Shown here one piece after another: positions 32,402-42,943 of a DNA stretch of 64,000 bases; position 1 is the first letter of the stretch, and each line of letters opens with the position of its first letter. Under the pieces are notes generated by a model. It had not been told where the DNA came from. It made no database searches and was given only the letters and a program-made list of their open reading frames with translations. The DNA comes from Burkholderiales bacterium (lineage in GTDB: Bacteria > Pseudomonadota > Gammaproteobacteria > Burkholderiales > SG8-41). A program made the position numbers and the translations under genes. Location: assembly GCA_030683105.1 (NCBI GenBank), contig JAUXMZ010000069.1:1-64000 (forward strand). Reading direction: 5' to 3'.

Positions 32402-33442
32402 CTAAGGAAGCAGTGCAATCTGCCCCAGCCCCGTTGCTTCCGGCAGGCCGAACATGATGTTCATATTCTGTACCGCCTGCCCGGCCGCGCCCTTCACCAG
32501 ATTGTCGATCACCGACAGCACAACGGCGGTATCACCATCCTGCGGCCGATGTACCGCAATGCGGCAGTGATTTGCTCCCCTTACCGAGCGCGTATCGGGG
32601 TGGCTGCCGGTGGGCATGACATCGACGAACGCCTCTTGTGCATACCGCTTTTCATAAATGGATTGCAGATCCACGGGACCGGTCAGCCGCGCATAAAGCG
32701 TGGCATGGATGCCCCGGATCATGGGCGTCAGATGCGGCACGAACACGAGCCGGACCGGGGCGGCGGCAACCTGTGTGAGGCCTTGCGTAATTTCGGGAAG
32801 ATGGCGGTGTCCCGTCACGCCGTAGGCCTTGAAGTTGTCCGATGCTTCCGCAAACAGCGTGTGGACTTCAGCCTTGCGGCCGGCGCCCGACACGCCGGAT
32901 TTGGCGTCGGCGATCATGTGCCCGAGATCGACCATACCCGACTCGATGAGCGGCAGAAATCCGAGCTGCACAGCGGTCGGATAGCAGCCGGGATTGGCCA
33001 CGAGGCGCGCGTCACGGATTTTCTCCCGGTTGATTTCAGGCAATCCGTAAACCGCCTCCGCGACCAGTTCGGGGCAGGCGTGTTTCATGCCGTACCATTT
33101 TTCCCACAGCGCCACATCCTTGATGCGGAAATCGGCTGCGATATCAATAAGGCGCACTCCGGCATCGTAAAGGGCGCGTGCTTCATTCATTGCCACGCCA
33201 TTGGGCGTCGCAAAAAAAACTACATCACAGGCAGTGAGCGCAGCAGCGGAAGGCTCGGAAAATTTGAGCGACACCCTGCCACGCAGATTGGAAAACATCT
33301 CCGCGACGCCCATACCTGCTTCCTTGCGCGATGTAATCACGCGCATTTCGCAGTCCGGGTGCTGTGCCAGCAGGCGTAACAACTCGACACCGGTATAACC
33401 CGTGCCGCCCACGATACCGACTTTGATGGTTTTCTGTGTCAT
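32402..33442 (-). CDS. argC: N-acetyl-gamma-glutamyl-phosphate reductase
   Basis: ArgC makes N-acetylglutamate semialdehyde in arginine synthesis. The 346-residue protein has the NADP loop [20 protein letters not shown] and the active-site block [15 protein letters not shown] (catalytic Cys about 152), then [17 protein letters not shown]. It stands seven bases before the DUF6776 gene and after rpsI on the same strand, with a terminator between rpsI and argC. Confidence 0.96.
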   Translation of the reverse strand: MTQKTIKVGIVGGTGYTGVELLRLLAQHPDCEMRVITSRKEAGMGVAEMFSNLRGRVSLKFSEPSAAALTACDVVFFATPNGVAMNEARALYDAGVRLIDIAADFRIKDVALWEKWYGMKHACPELVAEAVYGLPEINREKIRDARLVANPGCYPTAVQLGFLPLIESGMVDLGHMIADAKSGVSGAGRKAEVHTLFAEASDNFKAYGVTGHRHLPEITQGLTQVAAAPVRLVFVPHLTPMIRGIHATLYARLTGPVDLQSIYEKRYAQEAFVDVMPTGSHPDTRSVRGANHCRIAVHRPQDGDTAVVLSVIDNLVKGAAGQAVQNMNIMFGLPEATGLGQIALLP

Positions 33443-33530
33443 GTCGCCAACTCAAAAAAAACACTGCCGAAAAACCGCAAATCAACCCGGCATGCTTCGC
33501 CTCAGGATGAATTATAGGCCCAGAAACGAC

Positions 33531-33552
33531 AAAGCCGCCCGCAGGCGGCTTT
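33531..33552 (-). terminator. Terminator after rpsI
   Basis: AAAGCCGCC (33531-33539) pairs with GGCGGCTTT (33544-33552). It lies 18 bases beyond the rpsI stop. The U-run is short, so argC may still receive some read-through. Confidence 0.75.
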
Positions 33553-33569
33553 TGTTCCGGTCTCCGGAC

Positions 33570-33962
33570 TTAGCGTTTCGAGAACTGTTTGCGGCGACGT
33601 GCCTTGCGCAGACCGACCTTCTTGCGCTCGACTTCGCGTGCATCGCGCGTCACCAACCCGGCTTTCTTGAGCACCGGTTTCAGCGTTGCATCGTATTCGA
33701 TCAGCGCGCGCGTGATGCCGTGGCGCACCGCGCCCGCCTGGCCCGACTCGCCGCCGCCATCGACGTTGACATTGATGTCGAAGCTGGCCAGATTGTTGGT
33801 CAGATTGAGCGGCTGGCGCACGATCATGCGTCCAGTTTCACGCGAAAAGAATTCATCGACCGGCTTGCCGTTGACCACGATGCTGCCTTTGCCGGGCTTT
33901 AAATACACCCGGGCTACCGCGCTCTTGCGCCGGCCGGTTCCGTAATTGCTTTGCACTGCCAT
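33570..33962 (-). CDS. rpsI: 30S ribosomal protein S9
   Basis: The 130-residue protein has the S9 blocks [50 protein letters not shown] and the basic tail [12 protein letters not shown] that reaches the P site. It follows rplM by nine bases, the usual L13-S9 operon. Confidence 0.98.
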   Translation of the reverse strand: MAVQSNYGTGRRKSAVARVYLKPGKGSIVVNGKPVDEFFSRETGRMIVRQPLNLTNNLASFDINVNVDGGGESGQAGAVRHGITRALIEYDATLKPVLKKAGLVTRDAREVERKKVGLRKARRRKQFSKR

Positions 33963-33971
33963 AGGTTTGCC

Positions 33972-34400
33972 TTAAATTTCCAGGGTTTGGGGTTGCTGCG
34001 CGGCATGCGGATGCGTGGTGCCGGCGTAAACCTTCATTTTGCGCAGCATCGCATAACCGAGCGGGCCTTTGGGCAGCATGCCCTTGACCGCTTTTTCCAG
34101 CACGCGGCTGGGGTGGCGCGCATGCAATTTCTCGAAGTTCGTTGAGTAGATGCCGCCAGGATAGCCGCTGTGACGATAATAAATCTTGTCTTTGGCCTTG
34201 TTGCCGGTCACGTGCAATTTATCGACATTGACCACCACGATATAATCGCCGGTGTCGACATGGGGCGTAAATTCAGGCTTGTGCTTGCCGCGCAGGCGAT
34301 GCGCCAGTTCGGCCGCAAGCCGTCCCAGAACCTTGCCGGAAGCATCCACGATAAACCAGCCGTGTACGACTTCATGCGGCTTGGCGGAAAACGTCTTCAT
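33972..34400 (-). CDS. rplM: 50S ribosomal protein L13
   Basis: The 142-residue protein has the L13 features [41 protein letters not shown] and [20 protein letters not shown]. It is the first gene of the rplM-rpsI operon. The 150-bp gap to the divergent YdcF-like gene must contain its promoter. Confidence 0.98.
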   Translation of the reverse strand: MKTFSAKPHEVVHGWFIVDASGKVLGRLAAELAHRLRGKHKPEFTPHVDTGDYIVVVNVDKLHVTGNKAKDKIYYRHSGYPGGIYSTNFEKLHARHPSRVLEKAVKGMLPKGPLGYAMLRKMKVYAGTTHPHAAQQPQTLEI

Positions 34401-34550
34401 TGGAATTAATCCTGCTATGTTTAAGCGTTGTTGTAGTGAACCGCGAATTTTATTGCAAATCAGGCGCCTGTGTCAATCGGGGCGACCGCGGCATGATAGT
34501 GGCCACGCACCCAGAAGGCGTACAATACACATTATAAAACAGGGGGTTGC

Positions 34551-35309
34551 ATGGAATGGATGGTGACCAACGCGGTCGCACTGCTGATTCTCCCTCCAGG
34601 CATCCTGCTGCTGCTGTCCGCAATCGGCGCACTATTGGCGCTGCGCCACCCGCGTCTGGGCCGAAGTCTGGTGGGGCTGGCCATGATCGCGCTTTATGTG
34701 CTTTCGACGCAGTACGCCGCCGACCGACTGCTGCACACCCTTGAACCCGTGGCAAGCAATCCTCTGTCCGATCACACCACGCAGGCCATTGTGGTCCTGG
34801 GCGGTGGCACCTACTTCGCAGCGCCGGAATACGGCGCAGACACCGTCCAGTCGGAGGTGCTCCCACGCCTGCGTTATGCCGCGCATCTGCATCGCGCCTC
34901 CAGAAAACCCATACTCGTAACCGGCGGCAACCCGGAAGGCAATTCAACTGCCGAAGCCGTACTGATGAAACGCGTGCTTACTCAGGACTTTCAGGTGCCC
35001 GTCTTGTGGGTCGAGGACAAATCGGACAACACGCTGCAGAACGCGCGCATGAGCCGGCTGATGCTCGAGGCTGCCGGGATCCGCCGCGTGCTTCTGGTCA
35101 CGCACGCCTGGCATATGCCGCGGGCCAAGCTCGCGTTCGAACATGCGGGATTCAGCGTAGTGCCGGCCGCGACGGGATTTGCAACGAGTTACCAACTGAC
35201 CCTGTTGCAATTCCTGCCGAGCGCTGGTGCCTTGCGCGACAGCAGCCGGTTTTTTCACGAGGTTATCGGGATGGTGTGGTATCGGCTAAAATTCGCGGCC
35301 GGGCGGTAG
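34551..35309 (+). CDS. YdcF/ElyC-like (DUF218) membrane protein
   Basis: The 252-residue protein has two N-terminal membrane helices (to about 55) and a DUF218 domain: AIVVLGGGTYFAAPEYG, RKPILVTGGNPEGN, VEDKSDNTLQNARMS and VLLVTHAWHMPRAKLAFEHA. Relatives (ElyC, SanA) affect peptidoglycan and undecaprenyl-phosphate metabolism in the envelope; the chemistry is not settled. It is upstream of an OsmC gene on the same strand. Confidence 0.88.
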   Translation: MEWMVTNAVALLILPPGILLLLSAIGALLALRHPRLGRSLVGLAMIALYVLSTQYAADRLLHTLEPVASNPLSDHTTQAIVVLGGGTYFAAPEYGADTVQSEVLPRLRYAAHLHRASRKPILVTGGNPEGNSTAEAVLMKRVLTQDFQVPVLWVEDKSDNTLQNARMSRLMLEAAGIRRVLLVTHAWHMPRAKLAFEHAGFSVVPAATGFATSYQLTLLQFLPSAGALRDSSRFFHEVIGMVWYRLKFAAGR

Positions 35310-35375
35310 TCGCTGTGATTGGATCCAAGCGCGCCGGCGTGATCCGCCACAACCGCATCAACGTAAAGGACGCCC

Positions 35376-35792
35376 ATGAAAGTTCGCATCAAGTTGCATG
35401 AAAATGTGTGTTTCATCGCGGAGTCCGAAAGCGGTCACGCCATCGTCATGGACGGCGCGCCGGAGGGCGGCGGCCGCAACCTGGGGCCGCGGCCCATGGA
35501 GACCGTGCTCATGGGCACCGGCGGCTGCACCGCCTATGACGTGATGCATATCCTGCGCAAGGCGCGGGCCCCGGTCACCGATTGCGTGCTAGAAATCGAC
35601 GCGGACCGCGCGGCAGAAGACCCGAAAGTCTTTACCAGGATACATTTTCATTTTGTCGTCACGGGCAGGGGGCTGAAAGCCCAACAGGTCGAGCGCGCAG
35701 TTCATCTGTCGGCGGAGAAGTACTGCTCGGCATCGATCATGCTCGGCAAAACCGCCGCCATCACGCACGACTTCGAGATCCGGGAAACCTAG
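35376..35792 (+). CDS. OsmC family protein
   Basis: The 138-residue protein resembles the OsmC/YhfA branch (SGHAIVMDGAPEGGGRNLGP, METVLMGTGGCTAYDVMHIL with a conserved Cys, and HLSAEKYCSASIMLGKTAAI with the second Cys). Such proteins reduce organic hydroperoxides or act in related thiol chemistry. A GGAC ribosome site precedes ATG 35376. A CACAGAG repeat block follows. Confidence 0.92.
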   Translation: MKVRIKLHENVCFIAESESGHAIVMDGAPEGGGRNLGPRPMETVLMGTGGCTAYDVMHILRKARAPVTDCVLEIDADRAAEDPKVFTRIHFHFVVTGRGLKAQQVERAVHLSAEKYCSASIMLGKTAAITHDFEIRET

Positions 35793-35801
35793 GGAACCTT
35801 G

Positions 35802-35994
35802 GCCACAGAGAGCACAGAGGACACAGAGATAAAAGAACAGTAAAAAATCTGTCGATCTCGAAACCCGCTTCCCTTACGCGCTGCCAAACATCGAGCGCGC
35901 TTGAGCAAAAAAACCTTAAGACAGAACACACCAAAATTGAAAACACAACAGAGTTACTCTGCCTCTCCTCTGTGATCTCTGTGTCCTCTGTGGC
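35802..35994. repeat. Inverted CACAGAG repeat block
   Basis: GCCACAGAGAGCACAGAGGA and following units (35802-35830) face TCTCCTCTGTGATCTCTGTG and TCCTCTGTGGC (35963-35994) across an AT-rich spacer of about 130 bases. It resembles the block at 6170-6291. It fills the gap between the convergent osmC-like and coq7 genes; no gene is seen in it. Confidence 0.85.
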
Positions 35995-36009
35995 TTTGTT
36001 TTTTGGGTC

Positions 36010-36636
36010 TTAGATCCAGAACGCAGTCTGCGTCATCACTTTCGACGACAGGCGCATCGCCAGTTTCGCCGGTGGCGGCAATTCCGCTGCACCATGCTGA
36101 AGTGCGCTGGTGGCGTGGCGGGCCTCGTCCGTTTTCATCTGCATCAGGATCGCGCGGCTTTTCTGATCTTCTTCCGGCAACGCCTGCAGATGCCCTTCCA
36201 GGTGTTCGACCACTTGTCTTTCAGTTTCGGCCAGAAACCCGAGGTTCCATTTGTCGCCGAGCAGGCCCGATACCGCGCCGATGGCGAACGAACCGGCATA
36301 CCACAACGGGTTGAGCACGCTTTTGCGTCCACCCAGTTCCTCGATGCGGCGTTCGGTCCAGGCCAGATGTTCGGTTTCCTCCTGCGCCGCCTGCTCCAGC
36401 GCCTGCCTCGCCGCCGAATCGCGCGCAGTCAGCGCCTGACCGTGATACAGGGCCTGGGCGCAGATCTCACCGGTGTGGTTGACGCGCATCAGCGCCGACA
36501 CCTGTTCGCACTGGGATGCAGACAGTTCAGCCTCTGGCAAATCCTCGCCGGGTATGCGCCGCAGCGACTGCGCCGGCGCGAACAGCGTGCGCAGGCCTTT
36601 GTCGAAGCCGACGATCAGCCGATCAATATCAATCAT
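36010..36636 (-). CDS. coq7: Demethoxyubiquinone hydroxylase Coq7
   Basis: The 208-residue di-iron protein carries [30 protein letters not shown] and a C-terminal [11 protein letters not shown], the E-xx-H ligand sets of Coq7. It hydroxylates 2-polyprenyl-3-methyl-6-methoxy-1,4-benzoquinone in ubiquinone synthesis at the membrane. It follows trpC by 53 bases on the same strand. Confidence 0.95.
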   Translation of the reverse strand: MIDIDRLIVGFDKGLRTLFAPAQSLRRIPGEDLPEAELSASQCEQVSALMRVNHTGEICAQALYHGQALTARDSAARQALEQAAQEETEHLAWTERRIEELGGRKSVLNPLWYAGSFAIGAVSGLLGDKWNLGFLAETERQVVEHLEGHLQALPEEDQKSRAILMQMKTDEARHATSALQHGAAELPPPAKLAMRLSSKVMTQTAFWI

Positions 36637-36689
36637 GCGTCCAGTATAGCGCCGTCCAGGATTTTGTCAGTCATAGTTCCGACAAAATC

Positions 36690-37505
36690 CTAAATGGGAC
36701 CCAGTCCGGCAGGCTGCTTTCCGAACAGGCGCTCGAGTTCAATGCCGGGCTCGGTTGCACGCATGAACGCTTCGCCGACCAGAAAGCAGTTCACCCGGTT
36801 TTCCCGCATGATTTTGACGTCTTCCGGCTGGAGTATTCCGCTCTCGGTGACCACCAGGCGATCCTGAGGAACGCGTGCAAGAAGATCCAGCGTCGTGGCT
36901 AGCCGCGTCTCGAACGTGCGCAAATTGCGGTTATTGATGCCGATGAGCGGCGTCTTGAGGCGCAACGCCTGTTCGAGCTCGCCGCCGTCGTGAACCTCGA
37001 CCAGCACGCCCAGCCCCAGCTCGCGTGCAATCGCTTCAAGTGCCTGCATGCGCTCCAGCTCGAGTGCGGCCACGATCAGCAGTATGCAGTCCGCCCCCGC
37101 CGCGCGCGACTCGTAAATCTGGTACGGCTCGACCATGAAATCCTTGCGCAGCACGGGCAAGCGGCAGGCGCCGCGCGCATCCTGCAAGTCATTGATTTTG
37201 CCTGAGAAAAATTGCCCGTCGGTGAGCACGGACAGGCATGCCGCGCCATGCTGCTCGTAGCTGCGCGCGATCGATGCCGGCTCGAACTCCTCGCGCAGCA
37301 CCCCTTTGCTCGGACTGGCTTTCTTGATTTCGGCAATCACCGCGGGCAAACCTGCCGCCACTTTCGCGCGCAAACTGCCGACGAAATCGCGCGCCGGGGA
37401 TGCGGCCCTGGCTTCCGCCTGCACCGCCGCCAGCGTTTTGCCGGCTTTGGCGCGCGCCACTTCTTCCGCCTTGACGGCGAGTATGCGTTTCAGGATGTCA
37501 GCCAT
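36690..37505 (-). CDS. trpC: Indole-3-glycerol phosphate synthase
   Basis: The 271-residue TIM barrel has the TrpC blocks [20 protein letters not shown] (catalytic Lys), [45 protein letters not shown] and VTESGIL. It makes indole-3-glycerol phosphate in tryptophan synthesis and is the last gene of trpEGDC here; trpF, trpB and trpA are not in the window. It is 18 bp after trpD. Confidence 0.97.
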   Translation of the reverse strand: MADILKRILAVKAEEVARAKAGKTLAAVQAEARAASPARDFVGSLRAKVAAGLPAVIAEIKKASPSKGVLREEFEPASIARSYEQHGAACLSVLTDGQFFSGKINDLQDARGACRLPVLRKDFMVEPYQIYESRAAGADCILLIVAALELERMQALEAIARELGLGVLVEVHDGGELEQALRLKTPLIGINNRNLRTFETRLATTLDLLARVPQDRLVVTESGILQPEDVKIMRENRVNCFLVGEAFMRATEPGIELERLFGKQPAGLGPI

Positions 37506-37523
37506 AAAAACTAACCATTGTTC

Positions 37524-38561
37524 TTATACGCTACGCGTGAAAGCAACGAACTGATCGAGCTTGCTGCGCGCCGCACCGCTCGCAATTGTTGCCAGTGCCT
37601 GCTTGACGCCGTCAGCAAGCGTTCCCGCCAGTCCGGCAATGTAGATACTGGCGCCGGCATTGAAAGCCACGATGTCACGCGCCGCACCGTCCTGGTTTTC
37701 CAGCGCCGCCAAGACCATGGCCTTGGACTGCTCGACGCCATCGACGCGGATCGCGGCGTTGTCATGGGTCTTGAGACCGACGGCGGCGGGCTGAATCACA
37801 TATTCGCGCACTTCGCCGTCTTTGAGTTCGCCGACCAGTGTCGGGCCCGCGATCGAAATCTCGTCCAGCCCTTCCTGGCCGTGAACGATCATCACGCGCC
37901 GGCTGCCGAGCCGCTGCAGCACGTGCGCCTGAATGCCAACCAGGTCGGGATGGAACACGCCCATCAGCTGCTGCCGCGCGCCGGCCGGATTGGTGAGCGG
38001 GCCGAGGATGTTGAACAGCGTCTTGACCCCCAGCTCCTTGCGCACGGGCGCCGCATGCTTCATTGCGCTGTGATGGTTAGGCGCGAACATGAAGCCGACG
38101 CCCACTTCGGAAATGGATTTCGCGACCCGCTCCGGCGTCAGACTGATGTTGGCGCCGAAAGCCTCGAGCAGGTCGGCGCTGCCCGATTTGCTAGAGACCG
38201 AGCGCCCGCCGTGCTTGGCGACCTTGGCGCCCGCCGCCGCGGCAACGAACATCGCCGCGGTCGAAATGTTGAACGTGTGCGCAGCATCGCCGCCGGTGCC
38301 GCAGGTATCCACGAGATGCGGCTCGTCGGGAACCGGCACCTTGGTCGAGAACTCGCGCATCACCTCCGCCGCCGCGGAGATTTCGCCTATGGTTTCCTTT
38401 TTCACGCGCAGTCCGGTGATGATCGCCGCGATCAGCAGCGGCGACATCTCGCCGCTCATGATCTGGCGCATCAGCGACAGCATTTCCTCGCGGAAGATTT
38501 CGCGGTGTTCGATGATGCGCGTCAGCGCGTCCTGGGGTTTCATATTGCCTCCGTCGCACAC
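37524..38561 (-). CDS. trpD: Anthranilate phosphoribosyltransferase
   Basis: The 345-residue enzyme joins anthranilate to PRPP. Conserved parts: [20 protein letters not shown] (PRPP loop), [40 protein letters not shown] and GQEGLDEIS. It lies 7 bases after trpG and 18 before trpC in the operon. Confidence 0.97.
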   Translation of the reverse strand: MCDGGNMKPQDALTRIIEHREIFREEMLSLMRQIMSGEMSPLLIAAIITGLRVKKETIGEISAAAEVMREFSTKVPVPDEPHLVDTCGTGGDAAHTFNISTAAMFVAAAAGAKVAKHGGRSVSSKSGSADLLEAFGANISLTPERVAKSISEVGVGFMFAPNHHSAMKHAAPVRKELGVKTLFNILGPLTNPAGARQQLMGVFHPDLVGIQAHVLQRLGSRRVMIVHGQEGLDEISIAGPTLVGELKDGEVREYVIQPAAVGLKTHDNAAIRVDGVEQSKAMVLAALENQDGAARDIVAFNAGASIYIAGLAGTLADGVKQALATIASGAARSKLDQFVAFTRSV

Positions 38562-38568
38562 GTGTTTA

Positions 38569-39150
38569 TCATCGAGATAGGTTCCTTTTCTCCTCCAGAA
38601 AATTCTGCAACAGCTTGTGCCCGTGCTCGGTCAGGATGGACTCCGGATGAAACTGCACGCCTTCGACCGCAAGCGTCTTGTGGCGCACGCCCATGATCTC
38701 GCCGTCGTCGGTCCAGGCAGTGATATCCAGGCATTCCGGCAGGCTCTCGCGCTCTATCACCAGCGAATGATAGCGGGTCGCCTGGAACGGATCGGGCAGG
38801 CCCTTGAACATACCGGTATCGATGTGCCGGATCGCCGACGTCTTGCCGTGCATCAGCTGCCTGGCATGCACGATTTTTCCGCCAAACGCCTGGCCTATGC
38901 TCTGGTGCCCCAGACACACGCCGAGGATGGGAATTTCGCCGGCAAAGCGCTTGATCAGCGGCACCGATACGCCCGCCTCGTTGGGCGTGCATGGCCCGGG
39001 CGAGACCACGATGCGCGCGGGCTTGAGCCGCGCCACCTCGTCGATCGTGATCTCGTCGTTGCGGTAGACCACCACCTCTTCGCCCAACTCGCCGAAATAC
39101 TGCACCAGGTTGTAGGTGAAGGAATCGTAGTTGTCGATCATCAGTAACAT
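38569..39150 (-). CDS. trpG: Anthranilate synthase glutamine amidotransferase subunit
   Basis: The 193-residue class I amidotransferase has [13 protein letters not shown], the nucleophile loop [13 protein letters not shown] and the His-Glu pair [12 protein letters not shown]. It supplies ammonia to TrpE and may also serve p-aminobenzoate synthesis. I start at ATG 39150 ([19 protein letters not shown]), 10 bp after the trpE stop; an open frame further upstream overlaps trpE and has no conserved residues. Confidence 0.96.
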   Translation of the reverse strand: MLLMIDNYDSFTYNLVQYFGELGEEVVVYRNDEITIDEVARLKPARIVVSPGPCTPNEAGVSVPLIKRFAGEIPILGVCLGHQSIGQAFGGKIVHARQLMHGKTSAIRHIDTGMFKGLPDPFQATRYHSLVIERESLPECLDITAWTDDGEIMGVRHKTLAVEGVQFHPESILTEHGHKLLQNFLEEKRNLSR

Positions 39151-39160
39151 GGCATCACCC

Positions 39161-40636
39161 TCAATCGAGTCTGGTATCGAGCCCGGACTCGGCCATTTCC
39201 GCGGCACGCAGCAGCGCCTTTGCCTTGTTCTGGGTTTCCTGCCATTCGGCCTCAGGCTCGGAGTCCGCGACGATGCCGCCTCCCGCCTGGACATGCAGCA
39301 TGCCGTCCTTGACCACCGCGGTGCGCAGCGCGATGGCCACATCCATGTTGCCGTGAAAGCCGAGGTAGCCGACCGCGCCGGCGTAAACGCCGCGCTTGAC
39401 TGGCTCCAGCTCGTCGATGATTTCCATCGCCCGCACCTTGGGTGCGCCGGAGACCGTGCCGGCGGGAAATGTCGCGCGCAGCACATCGATCGCAGCAAGC
39501 CCGGGTTTGAGTTTCGCCTCGACGTTGGACACGATGTGCATGACATGGGAATAGCGCTCGATCACCATCTGCTCGGTGACCTGCACCGTGCCGGTCTGCG
39601 CCACGCGCCCGGCATCGTTGCGGCCCAGATCGACCAGCATGATATGTTCGGCACGCTCCTTGGCATCGGCCAGCAGTTCGTCGGCGAGTGCTGCGTCTTC
39701 CTCCGGTGTTGCGCCGCGCCGGCGCGTGCCGGCGATTGGCCGCACCGTGACCATGTCGCCTTCGAGCCGGACCAGGATTTCGGGTGAAGCGCCGACCACG
39801 TGAAAATCGGAAAAATCGAAATAAAACATGTACGGCGACGGGTTAAGCGTGCGCAGTGCCCGGTACAACGCCAGCGGGGTCGCATGAAACCGCTTGGACA
39901 TGCGCTGGGACGGCACCACCTGCATGATGTCGCCGTCGTAAATGTATTTTTTGGCACGCTCGACCGCCGCATGATAAGACTGCTGGCCGAAACCCGACAC
40001 CGCCGGCTCTGACGCCACAACCGTGTTCCCGGGTATGGCTACGGGCTCGCGCAGCTTCCCCAGCAGTTCGCTCAGCCGGCGTTTGGCCGCCTGATAGGCG
40101 CCGGCACGGCCAGGCTCGGCGTACACCACCAGCGACAGCTTGCCCGACAGGTTGTCGACTATGGCGATCTCTTCGGAAACCAGCAGCAGAATGTCCGGCA
40201 CGCCCAGCGGATCGGGCTTGTTCGAACGGGCCAGCCGCTTTTCGATATAGCGCACCGTGTCATAACCGAAGTAACCGACCAGACCGCCGCAGAATATGGG
40301 CAGCCGCGCATCCTGGGCCACCTTGAAACGTTTGAGGTAAGCATCGACGAATGCAAGCGGATCGGCCATGTTCGCGCGGCTGATGATCTGATCGCCATCG
40401 AGCTCGGTGCACTCCTCGCCGCGCACCTCGATGCGCTTTGTCGCAGCCAGACCGATGAACGAATAACGACCAAACCGCTCGCCGCCGACCACCGATTCGA
40501 GCAAGTACGAATAAGGCCGGTTGGCCAGCTTGAGATAGATGGAAAGCGGGGTATCCAGATCCGCAAACGTGTCGAGCACCAGCGGGATGCGGTTGAAGCC
40601 CGCTTGCGCGAGCCGGTTGAATTCAGCTTCAGTCAT
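39161..40636 (-). CDS. trpE: Anthranilate synthase component I
   Basis: The 491-residue protein makes anthranilate from chorismate. It has the tryptophan-feedback motif LLES ([17 protein letters not shown]), the chorismate-binding blocks [38 protein letters not shown] and [20 protein letters not shown]. It should be inhibited by tryptophan. An inverted repeat block, not a clear attenuator with Trp codons, lies between gph and trpE. Confidence 0.97.
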   Translation of the reverse strand: MTEAEFNRLAQAGFNRIPLVLDTFADLDTPLSIYLKLANRPYSYLLESVVGGERFGRYSFIGLAATKRIEVRGEECTELDGDQIISRANMADPLAFVDAYLKRFKVAQDARLPIFCGGLVGYFGYDTVRYIEKRLARSNKPDPLGVPDILLLVSEEIAIVDNLSGKLSLVVYAEPGRAGAYQAAKRRLSELLGKLREPVAIPGNTVVASEPAVSGFGQQSYHAAVERAKKYIYDGDIMQVVPSQRMSKRFHATPLALYRALRTLNPSPYMFYFDFSDFHVVGASPEILVRLEGDMVTVRPIAGTRRRGATPEEDAALADELLADAKERAEHIMLVDLGRNDAGRVAQTGTVQVTEQMVIERYSHVMHIVSNVEAKLKPGLAAIDVLRATFPAGTVSGAPKVRAMEIIDELEPVKRGVYAGAVGYLGFHGNMDVAIALRTAVVKDGMLHVQAGGGIVADSEPEAEWQETQNKAKALLRAAEMAESGLDTRLD

Positions 40637-40669
40637 GACTCACTCCACGAAACAGCATGCTACGGAAAC

Positions 40670-40755
40670 GGCGCAAGGGTGCGCCCACGGACGAATTACC
40701 GAGGCCCGGGACGCCAATGGCCCCAAGCGAAATTTGTCCGTTTCCGTGTTCCGTA
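40670..40755. repeat. Inverted ACGGAAACGG repeat block before trpE
   Basis: ACGGAAACGG (about 40672-40681) faces CCGTTTCCGTGTTCCGT (about 40739-40755). It is the trpE-side member of the intergenic inverted repeats seen through the window. A GC-rich hairpin (GGCGCAAGGGTGCGCC) lies beside the left arm. A role in trp attenuation was considered but no leader peptide with Trp codons is seen. Confidence 0.55.
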
Positions 40756-40776
40756 ATCCGCAGAGTACATTGCCAA

Positions 40777-41463
40777 TTAAACCTTTTGAATCAAGCGGGT
40801 GGCGTCAAGAAGCGACGCTACTATAGCATCAATGTCGAGCTCGCGCACATCCCGCCCCTCGTTATAGCCGTAGGGAACGCAAAATACCGGGCAGCCTGCT
40901 GCGCGCGCCGCCTGCGCATCGTTGAGCGAATCGCCGATCATCAGCATCTCGCGCGGCGCAATGCCGAACTTTTCACAGGTATGCGTGAGCGGCAGCGGAT
41001 CGGGTTTCTTGCGCGGCAGGCTGTCCCCCGCCACCACCTCGGAAAAATAGGATGCCAGCTGCATGCGCGCGAGCAACGGCAACGTGAAGCTGCCGGCTTT
41101 GTTGGTCACACATGCCAGCGGGAATCCCTGTTCGCGCAGCCGGTCCAGCCCTTCTTTCACGCCGGGATATATCGTAGTTCGGCTGCCATTCACTTCGGCA
41201 TAAAACCGCTCGAAAACCGGCAACGCCCGCTCGAACAGCGCCGGTTCTACCGCGCCGGTCAGCGCTCCGGCGAGGGACCGCTCAACCAGGTTGGGTATGC
41301 CTTTGCCGACGAAGGTCCGGATCAGGTCCTCATCAAGCGCGGGCCGGCCGAGATCCTCCAGCATCAGGTTCGCTGCCGCTGCCAAATCGGGAATGGTGTC
41401 GAGCAGCGTGCCGTCGAGATCGATCATCACGGCTTTGACGCGCAGCGGAAATTGCAAACTCAA
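40777..41463 (-). CDS. gph: Phosphoglycolate phosphatase
   Basis: The HAD-family enzyme has the nucleophile motif [11 protein letters not shown], a cap domain, VTNKAG (motif II) and [17 protein letters not shown] (motif IV). It dephosphorylates 2-phosphoglycolate. No ATG lies before the first motif; the likely start is TTG 41463, which overlaps the rpe stop (ATTGA), with TTG 41457 or GTG 41430 as alternatives. The rpe-gph-trpE order is common in proteobacteria. Confidence 0.92.
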   Translation of the reverse strand: MSLQFPLRVKAVMIDLDGTLLDTIPDLAAAANLMLEDLGRPALDEDLIRTFVGKGIPNLVERSLAGALTGAVEPALFERALPVFERFYAEVNGSRTTIYPGVKEGLDRLREQGFPLACVTNKAGSFTLPLLARMQLASYFSEVVAGDSLPRKKPDPLPLTHTCEKFGIAPREMLMIGDSLNDAQAARAAGCPVFCVPYGYNEGRDVRELDIDAIVASLLDATRLIQKV

Positions 41464-42134
41464 TTTTTTACTTTGCCCAGCTCGGCGCGCATCTTCGTTA
41501 TCGTCGCCTTGTAGTCGCCACTGCCGAAGATCGCCGACCCGGCAACGAAGGTGTCGGCGCCGGCACGCGCGATTTCGGCGATATTGTCGACCTTGACCCC
41601 GCCGTCGATTTCCAGCCAGATATCGCGGCCCGAAGCGGCGATTCTGCTGCGCACCGCGCGCAGCTTGTCGAGCGCTTCGGGAATGAATTTCTGCCCGCCG
41701 AAGCCGGGATTGACCGACATGATCAGCACCAGGTCGATTTTGTCGAGCACGTGGTCCAGGTAAGTCAGCGGCGTTGCCGGATTGAACACCAGCCCCGCCT
41801 TGCAACCCAGCTCCCGGATGAGCCCGAGAGTGCGGTCTATATGCTCGGATGCTTCCGGATGGAAAGAAATGATGTTGGCGCCGGCCCTGGCAAAATCCGG
41901 AATGATGCGATCGACCGGTTTTACCATCAGATGCACGTCGATCAGCGCTTTGGTCAGCGGGCGTATCGCCTCACAGACCAGGGGCCCGATCGTCAGATTG
42001 GGCACGTAGTGATTGTCCATCACATCGAAGTGCACGAGATCGGCGCCGGCATCGATGACGCCCGTGACTTCATCGCCGAGTCTGGCAAAATCGGCGGAAA
42101 GTATGCTCGGTGCAATTCGGTAGGTCATGTGCAT
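41460..42134 (-). CDS. rpe: Ribulose-phosphate 3-epimerase
   Basis: The TIM-barrel enzyme (222-224 residues) interconverts ribulose-5-P and xylulose-5-P. It has [35 protein letters not shown] (metal His/Asp), VDVHL-like [24 protein letters not shown] and DGGVKVDN. The start may be ATG 42134 or ATG 42128 (MTYRIAPS). It overlaps gph by 4 bases and diverges from apaG. Confidence 0.96.
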   Translation of the reverse strand: MHMTYRIAPSILSADFARLGDEVTGVIDAGADLVHFDVMDNHYVPNLTIGPLVCEAIRPLTKALIDVHLMVKPVDRIIPDFARAGANIISFHPEASEHIDRTLGLIRELGCKAGLVFNPATPLTYLDHVLDKIDLVLIMSVNPGFGGQKFIPEALDKLRAVRSRIAASGRDIWLEIDGGVKVDNIAEIARAGADTFVAGSAIFGSGDYKATITKMRAELGKVKN

Positions 42135-42238
42135 GGAAACATCAACGTGGATCCGGGCATTGTACCTGCTAACAGGCGCCGCAGACTAGCACGGAATGGC
42201 GACTTGCTTACGGTCAAAAAATGGTGTGCAATAGGCCC

Positions 42239-42619
42239 ATGATAGAAAAGAAACATGACGTCACGGTTACGACGCGCACCGCATTCATTCCCGACCAGTC
42301 CGACGCCGGGAGCGAGCGCTACGTGTTTGCCTACACCATCACCATCACCAACAGCGGCAGTGTCCCGGTGCAACTGATCAGCCGGCACTGGATCATTACT
42401 GATGCCAACAATCAGGTGCAGGAAGTGAAGGGGCTGGGCGTGGTTGGCGAGCAGCCCTATCTGCGGCCCGATGAGAGCTTCGAATATACCAGCGGCACCG
42501 CGATGGCCACCCCGGTCGGCACCATGCGCGGCAGTTACCAGATGATGGCGGAAGGCGGCGTGCCATTCGACGCGCCCATCCCGGAATTCACGCTGTCGAT
42601 GCCGCGCGTGCTGCACTAA
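42239..42619 (+). CDS. apaG: ApaG domain protein (Co2+/Mg2+ efflux-associated)
   Basis: The 126-residue beta-sandwich has RYVFAYTITITNSGSVPVQL, SRHWIITDANNQVQEVKGLG, VVGEQPYLRPDESFEYTSG and GTMRGSYQMM, all typical of ApaG. Its biochemical role is unsettled. I start at ATG 42239 (MIEKKHDVTVTTRT), the usual length. A period-7 repeat block follows. Confidence 0.93.
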   Translation: MIEKKHDVTVTTRTAFIPDQSDAGSERYVFAYTITITNSGSVPVQLISRHWIITDANNQVQEVKGLGVVGEQPYLRPDESFEYTSGTAMATPVGTMRGSYQMMAEGGVPFDAPIPEFTLSMPRVLH

Positions 42620-42633
42620 GTGCAGTTTTAAAT

Positions 42634-42723
42634 GTTGAGTTTTGAGTGCTGAGTTATTTTCTTCCCGCGGCGCATGCGCCTGCAAACTTCAAACTCAACA
42701 CTCAGCACTCAGCACTCAGCACT
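42634..42723. repeat. Inverted ACTCAGC heptad repeat block
   Basis: GTTGAGTTTTGAGTGCTGAG (42634-42653) faces ACTCAACACTCAGCACTCAG and another two units (42693-42723). Between them lies CCGCGGCGCATGCGCC, a GC-rich palindrome-like centre. The unit length is 7. It fills the gap after apaG. Confidence 0.88.
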
Positions 42724-42786
42724 GCGGGAATGCCCAGCCACACCCTCATCGCGCCATTTTATGACCCGGTTGCACGCCGCGCTGGA

Positions 42787-42906
42787 TCAGTCCCCTTCGT
42801 CGCGTTTATCTTCAGTCTTCTTGCGCGGCCAGGTCCACCACACGATAAAGATGAGCAGCAGCAGCGCAATGCCGGCTTCGAGCAATAACCAGAGCAGTGA
42901 TTCCAT
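42787..42906 (-). CDS. Possible 39-residue membrane protein
   Basis: MESLLWLLLEAGIALLLLIF followed by IVWWTWPRKK and an acidic tail encodes one membrane helix with a positive-inside stop. Its start codon overlaps, on the other strand, an in-frame codon upstream of mltA. No ribosome site is visible. The convincing helix plus charged tail and the position between apaG and mltA are the only support. Confidence 0.4.
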   Translation of the reverse strand: MESLLWLLLEAGIALLLLIFIVWWTWPRKKTEDKRDEGD

Positions 42907-42943
42907 GATAATTAGCGGCGGTACGCTTCGCGTCGTAGGCGGG

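Noticed and set aside
40637..40776. A tryptophan attenuator before trpE
   Set aside because: No leader peptide with Trp codons and no terminator/antiterminator pair; the inverted repeats fit the general intergenic repeat family.
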